From Climacium dendroides (Eukaryota > Streptophyta > Bryopsida > Hypnales > Climaciaceae), in contig OX467088.1 of NCBI GenBank assembly GCA_950106755.1, forward strand, positions 5,192,001 through 5,256,000: a stretch of DNA of 64,000 nt. Direction: 5' to 3'. Position 1 is the first letter of the stretch. Each line of letters opens with the position of its first letter. Shown in pieces: positions 1 through 17,537 of this stretch. Under the pieces are notes generated by a model that worked only from the letters and a program-made list of their open reading frames with translations, did not search any database and had not been told where the DNA came from. A program made the position numbers and the translations under genes.

Positions 1-251
1 TAGAGCCATAAACACCCCATAAACAATCTAAAACCGCCTAATCAAGTACTAAATATTTTCTATTAATGGAGTGACATGTTACCCCTTATTGTCATAAAAT
101 CCCTGATTTTGTCATAATATTCTCTAATTGTCATAAAATGACAAGAATTGGGGAGATGATTTGAAGTGGAATTGGGGCCAAAAGTAGATGACAAAGTTGG
201 GTTAGTCTTGTAATGAAATTGGGTTGCAAACAAAATTTGGTTGGTCTACCT

Positions 252-675
252 TAGGGTAGAACCACCCATTACCAACCACAACCCCATCAGCAATCAATAG
301 GGGGTTTGAAATTCAAGAGAGGCTGGACTAATTTCCAAACATGAGTTTTTGATTTTCCACCATCAATTCCTCCATTCTTTTCATGACACATCTGCTTGGT
401 TTGGAGTGCCAAAGTGAACAAGAAGTAGTCTCTTAAATGAGTAGTTTTGGAATAGTCTACACATTGGACATGAATTCATACCAACTTTTGCCTTTTCGAA
501 ATTCATAATAATTTCAATTCAAGCGATAAAATTATCAAATTTTGACAATCCCCCTCATTTCTATCTCTATACCTCTGAAATCATTTGCTTCGTTACTGTA
601 CTCCACCTCATGTGCACAGTACTCCACCTCTTCTGCACAGTTGCTTATTTGTCGGTTATGGGTGGTTCTACCCTA
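252..675. mobile_element. TIR element, TAGGGTAGAACCACCCAT ends
   Basis: The left end reads TAGGGTAGAACCACCCAT and the right end (around 658-675) is its reverse complement, an 18-base match about 420 bp apart. No protein is encoded inside and no convincing target duplication is visible. The ends resemble those of the elements at 29.07, 40.42, 60.26 and 62.72 kb, so it probably belongs to one TIR family. It lies just past the 3' end of the P450 remnant. Confidence 0.55.
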
Positions 676-812
676 GGTGGTTCTACAATTTCATGAATAC
701 AGTCATGAATGCAGGGAAGGCCAGTAGTGCACTGTTCCAATGCCCGCAGATTGTAACCTACTCTCTCAACACACGCAATCCAGCGTGTATGAATCCACCA
801 CTTGGCGCCGAT

Positions 813-1557
813 CTAGACCTGCAGTTTCTTGACTTGAATGGGCAGCTTGTCTTCAATGTGAGGCATGGGCAGAAATATGGGCTCCCGCTTGCCATACGAC
901 TCCCACCTGCATTAATTGTCACCCCCTTCTTGTTAAAACTGAATCGTCTTCAGCGTGACTGCTTTATTCTCCAAGCAGGAAACAGGGACATAATTAACAT
1001 ACCTCTATTCCATTTGCACGTACAGTATCTTGAGGTCAAGATCCAAACCTTTGTCAATTGTATTTTCAGTTTTTCACTCGATCAATTCACAGTAGCACAA
1101 TAATGGGGTTGTGGGGATGCGGTTTTCTTACGTGTATTTGGTGACAAAATGACAGCTAGTACTTCAATTCGAGGCGAGCCAAATCAGCACCGGGGCAGAT
1201 GCGAGGTCCAGTACCGAAACCCATGAAGGGCAGTTTGCCAGCTTCAGGTCCCTGCCACACAAAACCGCCTCCCAAACTTACAACGGGTACTATTAACAGA
1301 AAAATCAATTCATAGCACTCATAGTTCCTGATAACAGGAAAGACTGATCAATCAACAGGCTTTGAGCTCCGCTACGAAGATTGGATTCCTTTGACAAAAC
1401 TATCCATTAGATAGTGCTTTCGCCCTCCAACATTATACTTCGTTTGACTCGACTTCTTAATTTCTCTTACATTCTGAGTGAAGACCATGCGCTTGTACTC
1501 CTCCCATGTGAGCTTTTCACCAGGTTTCTTATCTTCACGGATCTTGTCGTTCTCAGC
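813..1557 (-). pseudogene. cytochrome P450 3' remnant (CYP85-clan-like)
   Basis: Three pieces of a P450 read on the minus strand. 1471-1557 encodes AENDKIREDKKPGEKLTWEE and then YKRMVFTQN, the region before the K helix, with an acceptor upstream and a GTAAGA donor after it. About 1150-1250 encodes the heme loop (PFMGFGTGPRICPGADLARL, cysteine ligand in RICPG). 813-906 encodes the C-terminus (WESYGKREPIFLPMPHIEDK, then LPIQVKKLQV and stop). The K-helix ExxR and PERF exons that belong between the first two pieces are absent: only about 220 bp separate them. After LARLEL the frame meets a stop, and a one-base shift is needed to continue into CHFVTKY. The N-terminal three quarters was not found upstream. 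Clan assignment rests on the LTWEEYK and FTQN wording and is tentative; the P450 identity is firm. Confidence 0.8.
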
Positions 1558-2646
1558 CTGCCCATGAAAAATCCAAGAAAAATCCATAGCAGGCATGGGA
1601 AGGGAGCTCCCAACACCTCCGGCTCGTCGTCTGATCGACTCAAAGAAGAATCAAGGTATCTAAGATGCTGCAATCCTCTCCTTTCTTTCTCTGACACAAA
1701 TCTCTTAGATTCTGGATTTCAGATTTCCGAAGAAAGAAGTCTCTGACATCAATCCGACACAAAATCAAAGGGATGATTTCTAGAGTCATTTGCTCATTTT
1801 TTAAGGATTAAAGCAACTTTTTAAGAATTTATTGCATTTGGAAGAAAGTTAAATTCCTTGAAACAATTTCCTTGAAACTAATTTTAACTCTCATAGGAAG
1901 AAAAATAGAATTGGAATCTAAGTTATCCAATTTGTTTCATATTTTTTGGATTTTCATAGAATTAGTTGCATATTCTTGAAGTTGATGTGCAGTGGTTACT
2001 AAAAGCGATTACCTCTTAAAATGTACACTATTTGTACATTGAAAAAAGCAAAAATAATGTACTTATGTGTTATTGGTCACTTTTAGAGTAGAGGTGCTTT
2101 TTAAAGCACCCCACCTTAATGAGTTACTAATAGTTACATGTAAGGTAACTACACTTAAAATTGTTGAAATAAGCATTCAAGTGAGGTTCCCTTTAGAATT
2201 CATTTTGTCTAAAATTTGATTGAGCTTGTTGAGAGTCGAAAGGGGTTTTGAGATCCTCTTTGTACACACTTTTTGGACAATGTATGACTATGAATAACTA
2301 TGAATTTTCAAAAAGTTGGAAAGTGATGTGCTCAAAATCAACTCTAGGATCTCATCTTCCGAGGGTTCACATTCTAGGCTAGAATCTTGATGGGATAGTT
2401 TTGCAAACATATCACATTTAGGCAAAGTTAACTTAGCTCCTTGATCCTAAAATGCCTAGTTAGCCACCTGAGAAATCTTCTTCTGAATCATTTGCTTATT
2501 AAAATTCAAAAGCACTCATTAGAGGTCAAACTATTATATAAGGCTTCCTCCTTTCACACAAAATTTCAAAGATAAATATTTGTACTTCTATCATATATCT
2601 ATCCTCCATTAGACACTTTAATTTAGGATGCCACATTGCCACAGGG
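1558..2646. other. intergenic, with one dispersed repeat
   Basis: No gene is seen. The stretch at about 1840-2125 is similar to 7930-8205 in intron 3 of the alcohol dehydrogenase gene: both share a fragment around TTTCATATTTTTTGGA followed by spaced TGTACA motifs. The rest is AT-rich and unrecognised. Confidence 0.5.
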
Positions 2647-3635
2647 TTAACCCCTAAAAGACAGAGCCTATGACTATGTAGTCAAATTTGAAAGTCCTTC
2701 ACTTTGTATTCTCTATTTCTTCTCTATTTAGGAATAAATTTTTCAAATTCAATACCATGTATTGCAAGTCAAAGCTCAACATTACAACAATTTAGGACTC
2801 TTTAAAATTGCCTCAAATATTCACTATGCTATGAGATATTGACATAAAAATTACCACCATACTTTCAAGATTAATTGAAATATTAATGAAATTAATCAAA
2901 ATGTGTGTAAAAATTCTAACAACACAGATTACAAGATATTTGCATTTAAAGTAAAGAAAACAAGTTTTGTTGCACCTTGCTCAATTAGTCAACTAGATTT
3001 TTTAACTTTGAATCTTCTTAGCTTCAATTTTTTGTACTACTAATTTTTAATTTTTAATTTTTATGTTAAAAAATTAACTTAAAATTTTAGATTTTAAAAA
3101 ATAAAAATAAACTAATTTTCATTCATTAAAAAATAAACTATTAATAGCTTTAAGATGGTATTGAAACACACTAATTTCAATGGTGAGATTGTTCTAGAAA
3201 GATATCTTAACTTTGTAAATTTTTTTTTGTAAAAGTTGTAAAAATTGAATTCAAAAATGAATCCTATAAGTTATTTCTTCAAGAAGATACTTTGATTGCT
3301 TGAAAAACAAGATTGTCCATAATTATCATTGTAATCTATAAATAGAATGAATCAAAGCTTCCATATAGATGAAATTACATCTATTAGAAACAATTTTTTT
3401 TTAAAATTGTTTAAAGTTTTTGGAGGAAATTTTTTCGGTTGTTAGACCAAAATTTGGGATTATAAGCTATAACTTTACTCTTTGGCACTAATTGAAATAA
3501 AATTTATATTTTCAAAAAATTTATGTATTTTTCTAGCTTCATAAAATATTGACAAATATTGAGATTGTAAGAACTTGTCCAAAATCCATTTTGTTCCCTA
3601 AAGGAGTGATGGGACATTGGAACTTTAGAAATTAA
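2647..3635. mobile_element. TTAA-flanked element, copy A (about 1 kb)
   Basis: Starts TTAACCCCTAAAAGACAGAG and ends at an ACTTTAGAAATTAA-like terminus. Its interior matches the copies at 29.38, 57.0 and 57.82 kb in order: a GATATTTGCATTTAAAGT segment, AATGGTGAGATTGTTCTAG, ACAAGATTGTCCATAA, and a terminal GGGACA...CTTTAG block. It encodes nothing recognisable and is non-autonomous. This copy is diverged at its right end. The TTAA at both ends with CCC just inside the left one is the signature of piggyBac-like elements. Confidence 0.6.
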
Positions 3636-4517
3636 ATAAAGTTCTAAAAAAACATGCCAAAAATTGGAGTCATAAAGACTAAATCAAACCTTCTATTATC
3701 CCAAAGGATATACCTAGGACTTTGGGGACTATGGGATTAATCAAAATAGAATGAATAAAAAGGTTTTGAACATATATCAATCTATTCGATAAAATTAAAA
3801 AATTAGTAAATTTTTTTAAAGTATTTACTAAGATGCCTACATTGAAATGGAAAATTTACAACGATTCCTACAATGAGATGGAAATTTAAAGAATTTTATT
3901 ATGGCTTTTGCTATAATTACCTTTAGAATGCTTTTGTTAAAAACTATGATAAAACTATAGTAGATGATGTAGAATTTTATTAAAAAAGAAAAATTTAACC
4001 TTCAAATGAATGATGACTACTTCCAATCAAAGTTGTTTTATCCACTCAAATGTGATTAACTCACTTCAATAACCATTGTGGCTTTTACTTCATGTTTTGT
4101 TGGAGTTTGTTTTTTCACTACATGCTTTTTCTCTCCAAGATAGGCAACCTATTCTTGAGGACTACCTTTTCCTAATTCCCAAATCCATGTCATTGTATTA
4201 GGTTCAAATGTCAAGGTCTCTCGAGCCAAAAATAGAGCTTCACAAATTTCAATCTTGAATAGGTGTCACTAGTAGTGCAATGACTAAAGAGCAATGAAAC
4301 CCTAGTAGATATTTTGGTTTATTCTTTGGAGATATGTTAGTATGAAAAAGTCATGAAGAGGGATTAGAAATGAAATTGAATCATGAAAAGTCAAGAAGGT
4401 TGCAATGATTATAATTTTTTAAGCCTTTCAATCCATTCTCTTATCTTTCAACACATCTTTTTGTTATTGTGTTCAAATAGAAACATAGTTGTAACTTCTT
4501 CTTTTTACAATCTAATA
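3636..4517. other. intergenic, nothing recognised
   Basis: AT-rich sequence without an ORF or repeat that I can support. Confidence 0.4.
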
Positions 4518-4739
4518 CACTATAAGAAACTAGAATTTTTAAGAAACTAGAATTTTTTGATGTCTAAGTTGACAGATTTTAGGTGACATCAAATGTAACA
4601 ACTTGTATTTTATATTAACAATAACATCTAAAGTAATATCAAGATGTCACATTGGATGGCATTGGTGACATAAAAATATGGGTTGTTATATTTGACATCT
4701 CCTCACATCCTTCATTTAAAACACAAGTTTCTTATAGTG
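4518..4739. mobile_element. CACTA-type MITE, TSD ATA
   Basis: The ends are perfect 13-bp inverted repeats, CACTATAAGAAAC on the left and its complement ending CTTATAGTG on the right. The three bases outside both ends are ATA, the 3-bp duplication expected of CACTA (CMC/EnSpm) elements. At 222 bp it has no room for a transposase and would depend on an element elsewhere. Confidence 0.8.
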
Positions 4740-6050
4740 ATAGATCAATAATGATTCAGTTACTTCCTTGGATGGAGATTCCTTAAGTGGTTACACATCA
4801 TTATAGAAGCTACCATACATATGTATAGTGTGAAAGGCTAAAAGATTGAGAGGTGCAAGGGGTGTTAAAGGGCACCAAGGTATCCTTTCAAATCTAAATG
4901 GTAGTACCTTTTGGCAACATTTTCAATGTGCAACCTCCAAATGTTCGACATCAAGAGCAACTCAAGCATCATCCCAAGTGGAAGAAATTATCAATAGTTT
5001 AACATCAAGAAAATAACAAGTCTACTTTCCAAGAGAGAATCTAGTAATAAGAACATCAAAATTAGAGTGTTCATCTTGTTGGGGTGTTAGCTATGGATGC
5101 AACAGCAGGCAAAGTCATCACATGCAAGGGTATTTACTCTCTCCTCCGTAAATGAAGCCATATACTACCTCTCCTTCCAATATGGGATTAGTGGTACTAT
5201 TATTGTACAAGGTCACTTGCAATGATTCTCAAGGTGAAGGGAGGGTTTAATTGAAGGCTAAAAGAGTTGAGCAATAGAAGAGTGAACATGTCTTGTTGTT
5301 GTGATGACCCTCCTCTTGATGTTCATATTGCTGCCAGCTTTAAAGCCACTACCGGCAAACACATCAAATGCAAGGGTATGCAAGGACTTTTATTCCTTTT
5401 CTTTTAATCTTTTAAGAATTCAAACCATGCCATTTTTTTAAACCAAGTTTGAAATCTTTGTAAAATAAAGGAGTGAAAAATAAATTTGGATTTGCAACTT
5501 CACATTGGTGAATGATTTATAAGAGAAGATAAGTGGGGAAAAAATTGAAAGATAGTTTGAAATGCCATGTGCATACAATGATACTTACACTTTTCTTGGT
5601 TATATTCTTTAAATCTTCAATTGTCTTTACTAGTTTACGAGCTATACCTACCATAAAATATTGCCCAATTGCTTAGACTTTCTTTGGTTATGTAAATTTG
5701 ACCTATTCGTACACTTTGAATTGGAATTCTAATTTGCTAGCAAGATAACTCTTTGCCTAATTGCCACCCCTTTCTAAAACTGACCCCTATAGATTCTTAT
5801 TTAAAATTTACTCCCACTATTCATGAGTGTCTAAGATTGATTTTCAAAACACCTATTTTCAGCCCTTTGAATATTTATAGATTATTCATACAATGTCCAA
5901 AAAAATGCATACTAAGAGATTCTAAAATCCTCTTTCGACTACCAACAAGCCCCCCAAATGAAAATTCAGCTGACGATGTTCTTACCACCACGACTGATTG
6001 ATTATGCTAAAATATATTGTTTATGCTAAAGTATAAGCTTATGACATGAG
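4740..6050. other. intergenic, upstream of the dehydrogenase
   Basis: Unrecognised AT-rich sequence. It should hold the promoter of the gene starting at 6051, but I see no clear TATA box or anaerobic-response element and do not mark one. Confidence 0.35.
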
Positions 6051-11302
<5,252 letters not shown>

Positions 11303-12069
11303 TTCTACACTTCAACATACTTAAGAGTCTATATCTTGACTTTATATCGTTAAGTAATTTAGGATAACAATTGTAAATCATTGCATACAATAAAATGTTT
11401 GCAATATGTTTGATTTGTTGACACTTTGTTTTTCTTATGGAGTGTAAACTTCAAAATTTATAGTTTTTAGATGGTATAGTAGTTATTTCCTGTAACCAAT
11501 TCAATGGAAGAGTATTAAGCATAAGTTAAATGATTGAAATTGGAAAATCTCATAATTTGAAGTAAATAATTTTAATTTATATAAAAATGATTTCAATTTC
11601 ATAATTCAATAGAATTTTTGGTACATCTTAAATTTTTTTTATAGGAATATTTGACAAATATGTCCTTTACATACACCTCAAATTATCATTTATTAGCATC
11701 TTGTACTACATTTAGTAATTGTGAGTCAATGCCTTCTAAGTATGTACTTTGGAATAATTTAAAATTTTGAAAGATTTCTTAATTCAAGTTGAACTATGAC
11801 TTTTGGAACTATGTTGAAAAAATCCTTGACTTCAAAATTGTAGTACAAAATTATTTAAATATGACATTAGAATGAAGTTGTCATCCTAAATTTTGAAAAA
11901 GTTGACCATTTATGCACTAATGCCAATTGTTGTTGCAATAGATTAGTATCAATGACTACAAAGGGATTTGTGAATATGGTCCTTCTATTAATTTGTAACA
12001 TGATTTGTTTAATTTTTTAAATGAGTTGAGTGTCTAATCAATAGGACATCAAAATAGGAATATGAGTGG

Positions 12070-12116
<47 letters not shown>

Positions 12117-13419
12117 ACATTACAAAAATATGTCATGATTTTGTTGGTTATATAGATAGTCACTTTTTCATCCATGTTTTGGAATCTAAAGAAGAAACGA
12201 GGTGTACCAATACACTAGTATGTAAAAAAAAAGTGAACCACAATCAAAAGGAAGATTGAATTCAAGTATACAATATTTCCATTAGAATATAATATTTTGG
12301 AGGTTGTCATATACCTCAATTGAAAGGGCAAAATGGACAAATCCATTAGTCTATGGTGTATGCATGACCGGCCTATTATTTTGTTAGTAGTATTATATTC
12401 ATAAGTTCTTTTAGTCTCTACAAGCTTAAAAATGGTGAGAACTTTAGCACGTCTAATTTATTATTGCACTTTGTTGATCCAAGTCTTATTGGATTTCTAT
12501 CTAGATATAGTCATTTAACATTCTAGTGCACAAAATTAGTGAAATTAGGTTGCCTTCCTTTAGAAAAGTTATTTTTCAAGTCATCAAGGTCAACAAATAT
12601 GTCTACAAATATTTCCATTTGAACACATAGAAGTTTATAAGTCCCAATTACAACAATACCTAATTCAAAAGTAGTGCATTCTTGTACAATAACAATAAAT
12701 ATTTATATCATGTCAAATGACGAGAAATTAGTGTGGATAAAACTAATTTTACTATTTAATGTAGAATAGATAAACATCAATGATTCATTATATTAATTCC
12801 AAAAAACAAAGAAAAGGTATCCTACATGGAAGATGTTAAATCCAACCTACAAAGTAGACTTAATAGGTTAGATTTATCTCGGGGGAATATCAAAAAAATT
12901 TATTTCCTACAAATGATAAAATTTGCAACTTTTGAATTCATATTTGCAATTAGAGATCCCAAATTAGCTAAGAGTGGTCTAGAACATACCCTAAGACACA
13001 ATTCAAAATGATGTTTTTTTAAAAAAAACTTTACCCCGAAGAATCCAAAAATTACCCTATCCTTGCATGTCGATCAAATTCGATATAAAACTAGGTCATT
13101 TTGTTAAAGAATGTGACATGTGATTGGTGTGAGGTGATTGGTGTGAGGTGATGTCCACCTTTAAGAATCTGATGTGGACATACATTTTATTTTGGCACAA
13201 CTGTATATTGAATACTTGAATTAGACCTTCGTATATAATCTATGTGCTCAATGCTTAATATCTATTTGCATTTAACCCCTAAGCACTCAAGTGACCCTTT
13301 TTTGGTTGTTGCCCAACTTCAGATAGCATTTTTGAGGCAATTTTTTTTTTCAAATTTTTTTTAATTTAAAAAAAAATTGGACTATCTTTCAATTTTTTTA
13401 TACAAGACTAAGATCACTA
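11303..13419. other. intergenic after ADH
   Basis: AT-rich. Apart from the TA microsatellite at 12.07 kb and an isolated TTAACCCCTAAGCACTC end at 13272, which looks like one terminus of a TTAA-flanked element with no partner found, nothing is recognised. Confidence 0.4.
12072..12116. repeat. (TA)n-(CA)n microsatellite
   Basis: About 19 TA dinucleotides followed by a few CA dinucleotides. The small ORF across it is low-complexity only. Confidence 0.95.
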
Positions 13420-13443
13420 AAGGCCATATTCATTAAAATGAGA
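13420..13443 (+). repeat. left terminal inverted repeat
   Basis: AAGGCC, then A, then TATTCATTAAAATGAGA. It matches the complement of 18321-18344 at 23 of 24 positions; the seventh base differs. Confidence 0.65.
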
Positions 13444-14048
13444 CAAAATGCACAAATTAAGACTTTTTTTAATTTTTTTTTCAAAGATAGTTGTTGAAAC
13501 AAAGATAAATATAGGGCATTTTACAACTATAAATCAAAATATTACGAGACTAAAAATAGATCCAAAGAAAAGTTTGAATTACATTTTGGAGAAAGAGAAG
13601 AATAATTAAAAACAAGTGCAATGAAGACTTGAGAATATGAGAAACGAAGTTGTACATGATTTGTCAAAAAGTATCTGACATTCATAATGATGGGTCACTT
13701 TACAATCAAGGACATGAAGTTCTTTGAGACTCTTTTCATTTGAAAAAGATCATCTCATTTGTATGTATAATTCATGCCATAGAAAATGAAAGGTTTAGGA
13801 TTCTACTAAATTATAATTGTCAAAATGTAGAAGCTAGTGCATGTGCATTGAAAACCCTATTTTACTACAAATTTTTTTGTATGCAAATGGCTATTCTAAT
13901 AATAGTAAAAAAAGTAATTACAAAGCCATCTACCTTGTATACAAAAACCACTAAACTAATCGCCCTTCTTCATACCGTATTCATCATAAAATTGGAGGTG
14001 AAGAAAGTTGACTCACTTTATAAAATTCCATGTTTAAAAGTGCATACC

Positions 14049-14745
14049 TTTATCTTCAACTCAAAGATAAAGTGAATAAGTAAGTAGACTAGCTCAGAAC
14101 CACGTACAATGAATCCTTCTTACATAATGGACTATGTATAGATTTTTCCTTCATATGTTTATCTTCAACTCAAAGATAAATGATAGGTCCTTAGAGTTTA
14201 TGTCATTCTTAAGATATTTAGAGTTAAAAACAAAGGATTCATGAATTCTTAATTGTACAAATCATTTCACAACATTAGACTGTTATTTATGTACATTGAT
14301 TGTAGAAGGAGCTTCCACTATTATAATATTGAACAAAAACGTAGAAGTATATTGGTTAAAATATTTCCTCATAAGTTTATTTCTAAATGATTATCTAGAA
14401 TAATTATCTTTGACTTGAAGATAATAACTCATTCCTTAGGTTGATTTGCATCATAGTGCTTGAAAGTTTTTTTGTTTTTATTAAGCATTTATTTTTCTAG
14501 AAATTTTTCGATAATTATTCAACATTTCTCTTAGTCAGATTTATCTTCGATACGAAGATAAATTAGAAGGATATAGTTTTGTGAATCACTGAAGTTTTTA
14601 CTCATGTACATCTTTGTTTTGATTCGGATATCTTAAGCGTTATGATATTCTATATTATTCTCTTGTTCTTCAAGTTAATAATTCTTACCTAAACGTAGGT
14701 ATATTAGATTCGTATATATAAGAGTATATCTTCAACTTAAGGATA
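14049..14745. repeat. five spaced palindromes, TTTATCTT-n7-AAGATAAA
   Basis: Copies at 14049-14071, 14158-14180, 14404-14424, 14540-14562 and, weaker, 14725-14745. Each is a near-palindrome with TTATCTT and AAGATAA arms around a seven-base centre; the third copy is in the opposite orientation. Spacing is irregular, so this is not a tandem array. The cluster ends about 20 bp before the start of the DUF7869 reading frame, the place where transposons often carry subterminal transposase-binding motifs. Confidence 0.7.
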
Positions 14746-14763
14746 CATTAACGTGGTCAACTA

Positions 14764-17537
14764 ATGTTTTTCTTGTTGCATAGGATAGAGACTCCCGTAC
14801 CAAATGAGTTTGTACTTCCAATCCCGAATATAGCTCCTAGTGTGGCAGCTTGTGATGGCATTCCTTGTGCTCTTTGGAATACTAAGTTTATTATCCTCAC
14901 AAATGAGGTGGGTCTAAAGGTTGATAGGGAAATTTGCCACAATGTCGATGCGAGCCTTGTTATTGACATGGACAATAAACCACTCAATGACGACTAGGTT
15001 GCAATTCAAATTGCGGAGTCTTTGTGCGAAGAAGCAATTCTGTCAGCCTAAATGTGGTCGATGCACTCCTAGCCCATTACAAGGGTCTACCTTGAGGGTA
15101 CTAGTTTGTTTGACCATGAACAATTGTATCTCTTCAAGGTTGTAACAAATGTGTATAATTGACGATGTGTTTGGATTGGAGTTCATTTGTATGAGACCTC
15201 TCAAGAGAAAAAAGAGCCTAGCAACCTTCTCAAGAAAGAAGCTCTCCTCACTACACAGGCAATTACTGAGGTGTTTGCCCAACTCTGTTGCCGCAAAATT
15301 GTTTACAACCATTTCCGTGTGGGTAGATCCAAACCATTGGTCGCAAATACATGTTTAGGGCAGAGTATACAACTATAAAAAAATTTGCTTGACATGCACA
15401 AGCAAATTCACTATGATTCCAATGGAAACGAATTCTTCTTCAGGTACAAGGCTATGGTAAAAAGACATGACCAACAGTTGGAGGGGCATGGTAATCTTAG
15501 GTTGAAGAAACCATGTTCACATACTATCCAAGCAACAACGACACTTCAATTGTTTCTTGAAAACAATGCTAACTAGACGCTTCACAAATCTAGGACCCTT
15601 GAATCTAGAAAGACGGTTCCATCTATGGTATTGCCATCTGCATTTCGGTGGACAGATATGTTACCGGAGATCAACAACATGAACTCTTCATTTCAATTAA
15701 AGCATATCTTGGCAAGCGGATTGAACAACATCCGAAGGGCTTCTTTTAAAGAGTATGCTCCGAAGGCTCATGGTGACAGTTTTGCTCATTGTGGACAATG
15801 CAATAGACTAAAGCAGTTGAGGAGTGATTGTACTGCATGTTCATGAGCATAAGAAATTTGGAGTAAAAAATTGAATATCTACCTTGTGGGCCAACAAGCG
15901 CATAGGGAGTTGTACTATGCAAACCGCATGATGTCAGAGAAATATCCTAAAAAGGTTCTCACAATAATCCATGACAAAATGGATCACTCTAAGACCGCTT
16001 CTTCCTATTTCTTCTACCAGAGCAAAGCAATTGATTCTTTCATGAAGATGGCCATTGCTGTTACGGGCATGATTATTCATGGTCATGGAGATGTGCGGTA
16101 TGCTCACTATGGCTTGGACATATTTTCAACAGACTCCAACCACATTGTAGGGGCTATTGCAAAATTATTGTGTAATCTAGAATTTGAACCAAAGTTTTCA
16201 TCACATAAGTTGTTTGTTATGGATGATTGTATTCTTCCACTATCAAAAGCCATTCTCGAGGGCTCAGATATTTGTATAGAATCCCTCCTCAACTTGAGGA
16301 GGTCGTGCAACTTGAAATTCTTCCTCCAATATAAAATTTTCAACTGGACAATGCCTTAGGTGACAGTAAGAATTGTTGGGTTTTTGCATTTTGTTCTCTA
16401 CTTGTACATAGAACAACTTTTTGTGAAATCTACATCAATTTCTCATCATTGGACATACTCATGAAGACATTGACTCTCTTTTTGGACATTGGAGCACTAA
16501 GTTGAAAACAAATGATTGTCCTACAATTCCAAGGCTAATGAAGTCCTTCGTGGATTGTGAATCCAACCTATCATTTCTCATCTCATCGAGGAGGTTCCTA
16601 ATTTTAAGCGTTTTGTAGAAGGGTACTTGCATATAGGCAATGATGTTCTAGAGGGGCATTCACAAGCCCAATTGTTCAAGTTCTACAAGGATTCTAATGC
16701 ATGGTCTTTGATGCAATATAAATTTTTTTGTATAGACATTGAGTGGTTGCTAAAGAAAGGTGGGGGGGTTTGTTTATGGATAGAGACAATAGATAGGTGC
16801 CCTAAAGTGCCCAGGGGTAGTCCAGAACCTTTGACTCCACAAGTCATGCATAGTTTTGATGAGGTTCGTAAGGATTTGGATGGATATATTGCACTCTGGA
16901 GTACAATGGCTGATCAGGACTTGGTTGGAGAATTTTGGAGGAAGAATGAGGCTGCGAAAAAATACTTAAGAAGGTATTTGAAGCGCTCTAGATGAACCAC
17001 TTCTTAGGCAAGAGAGGTTGCGGGATGGATTTTGGCCAAATTTGATCATTGCCAGTAAAGAAGAAGACCACTATCTAGAGGATGGTACAATGCATGAGGA
17101 ATTCGTGGATGATGTACCTTTTGTTGGACGTAGGCGTGATCGGCCACCTCTTTCATTTCGTATTGGTCATGATCTGTATGCAGGTTATTTTGTAGCAGTG
17201 CGTCTTGTTGATGGTGACTTCCATCCTTTTTGGCTAGCTCGGGCATTTACGAATCCCAATCTAGATCCAGCACATATAAACTCCATTCAACTACAATATT
17301 GGACGTGTATTGACCTCTTTCCAACACATTTAACAGGACATTTATTTTAGATGGGATACAAAGCAAGGAAGTTTATAGTGGACACACATAGATTATATCA
17401 TGACTGCTTGGAAGCTGCGTGTGAGAGCAGGGACTTTAGATCCAAGAATCAAAATCTCCAAAGTACAAATTGCTATTATCAAGTCATTTGTAGACTTGTA
17501 CGTGTTTGATGAAAACATTAGTGCATCTTCAATATGA
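14764..17537 (+). pseudogene. DUF7869-type transposon protein, decayed
   Basis: Fragments of one intronless protein read in order on the plus strand. 14764-15378 is one frame broken by four stops (TAG, TAA, TAG, TGA). Next come HCGQCNRLKQLR (about 15790), KVLTIIHDKMDHSKTASSYF (about 15950-16017), HGHGDVRYAHYGLDIFSTDS (about 16080-16137), QLDNALGDSKNCW (16341, shifted frame), GHTHEDIDSLFGHWS (16451, shifted again), a segment at 16627-16995, GDFHPFWLARAFTNPN (about 17215) and TAWKLRVRAGTLDPRIKISK ending in a stop at 17537. The D-K-M-D, Q-L-D-N and G-H-T-H-x-D-x-D blocks are the hallmark of the DUF7869 family found in large numbers in some plants, animals and fungi. At least three frameshifts and several stops rule out function. 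Its biochemical role is not established; an enzyme acting on DNA is my inference. Confidence 0.75.

Noticed and set aside
585..1103. 172-codon plus-strand ORF
   Set aside because: It starts at a non-ATG codon and lies opposite the last P450 exon (813-906 minus), which explains its openness.
12062..12259. 65-codon ORF
   Set aside because: Half of it is the TA microsatellite read as Tyr-Ile repeats.
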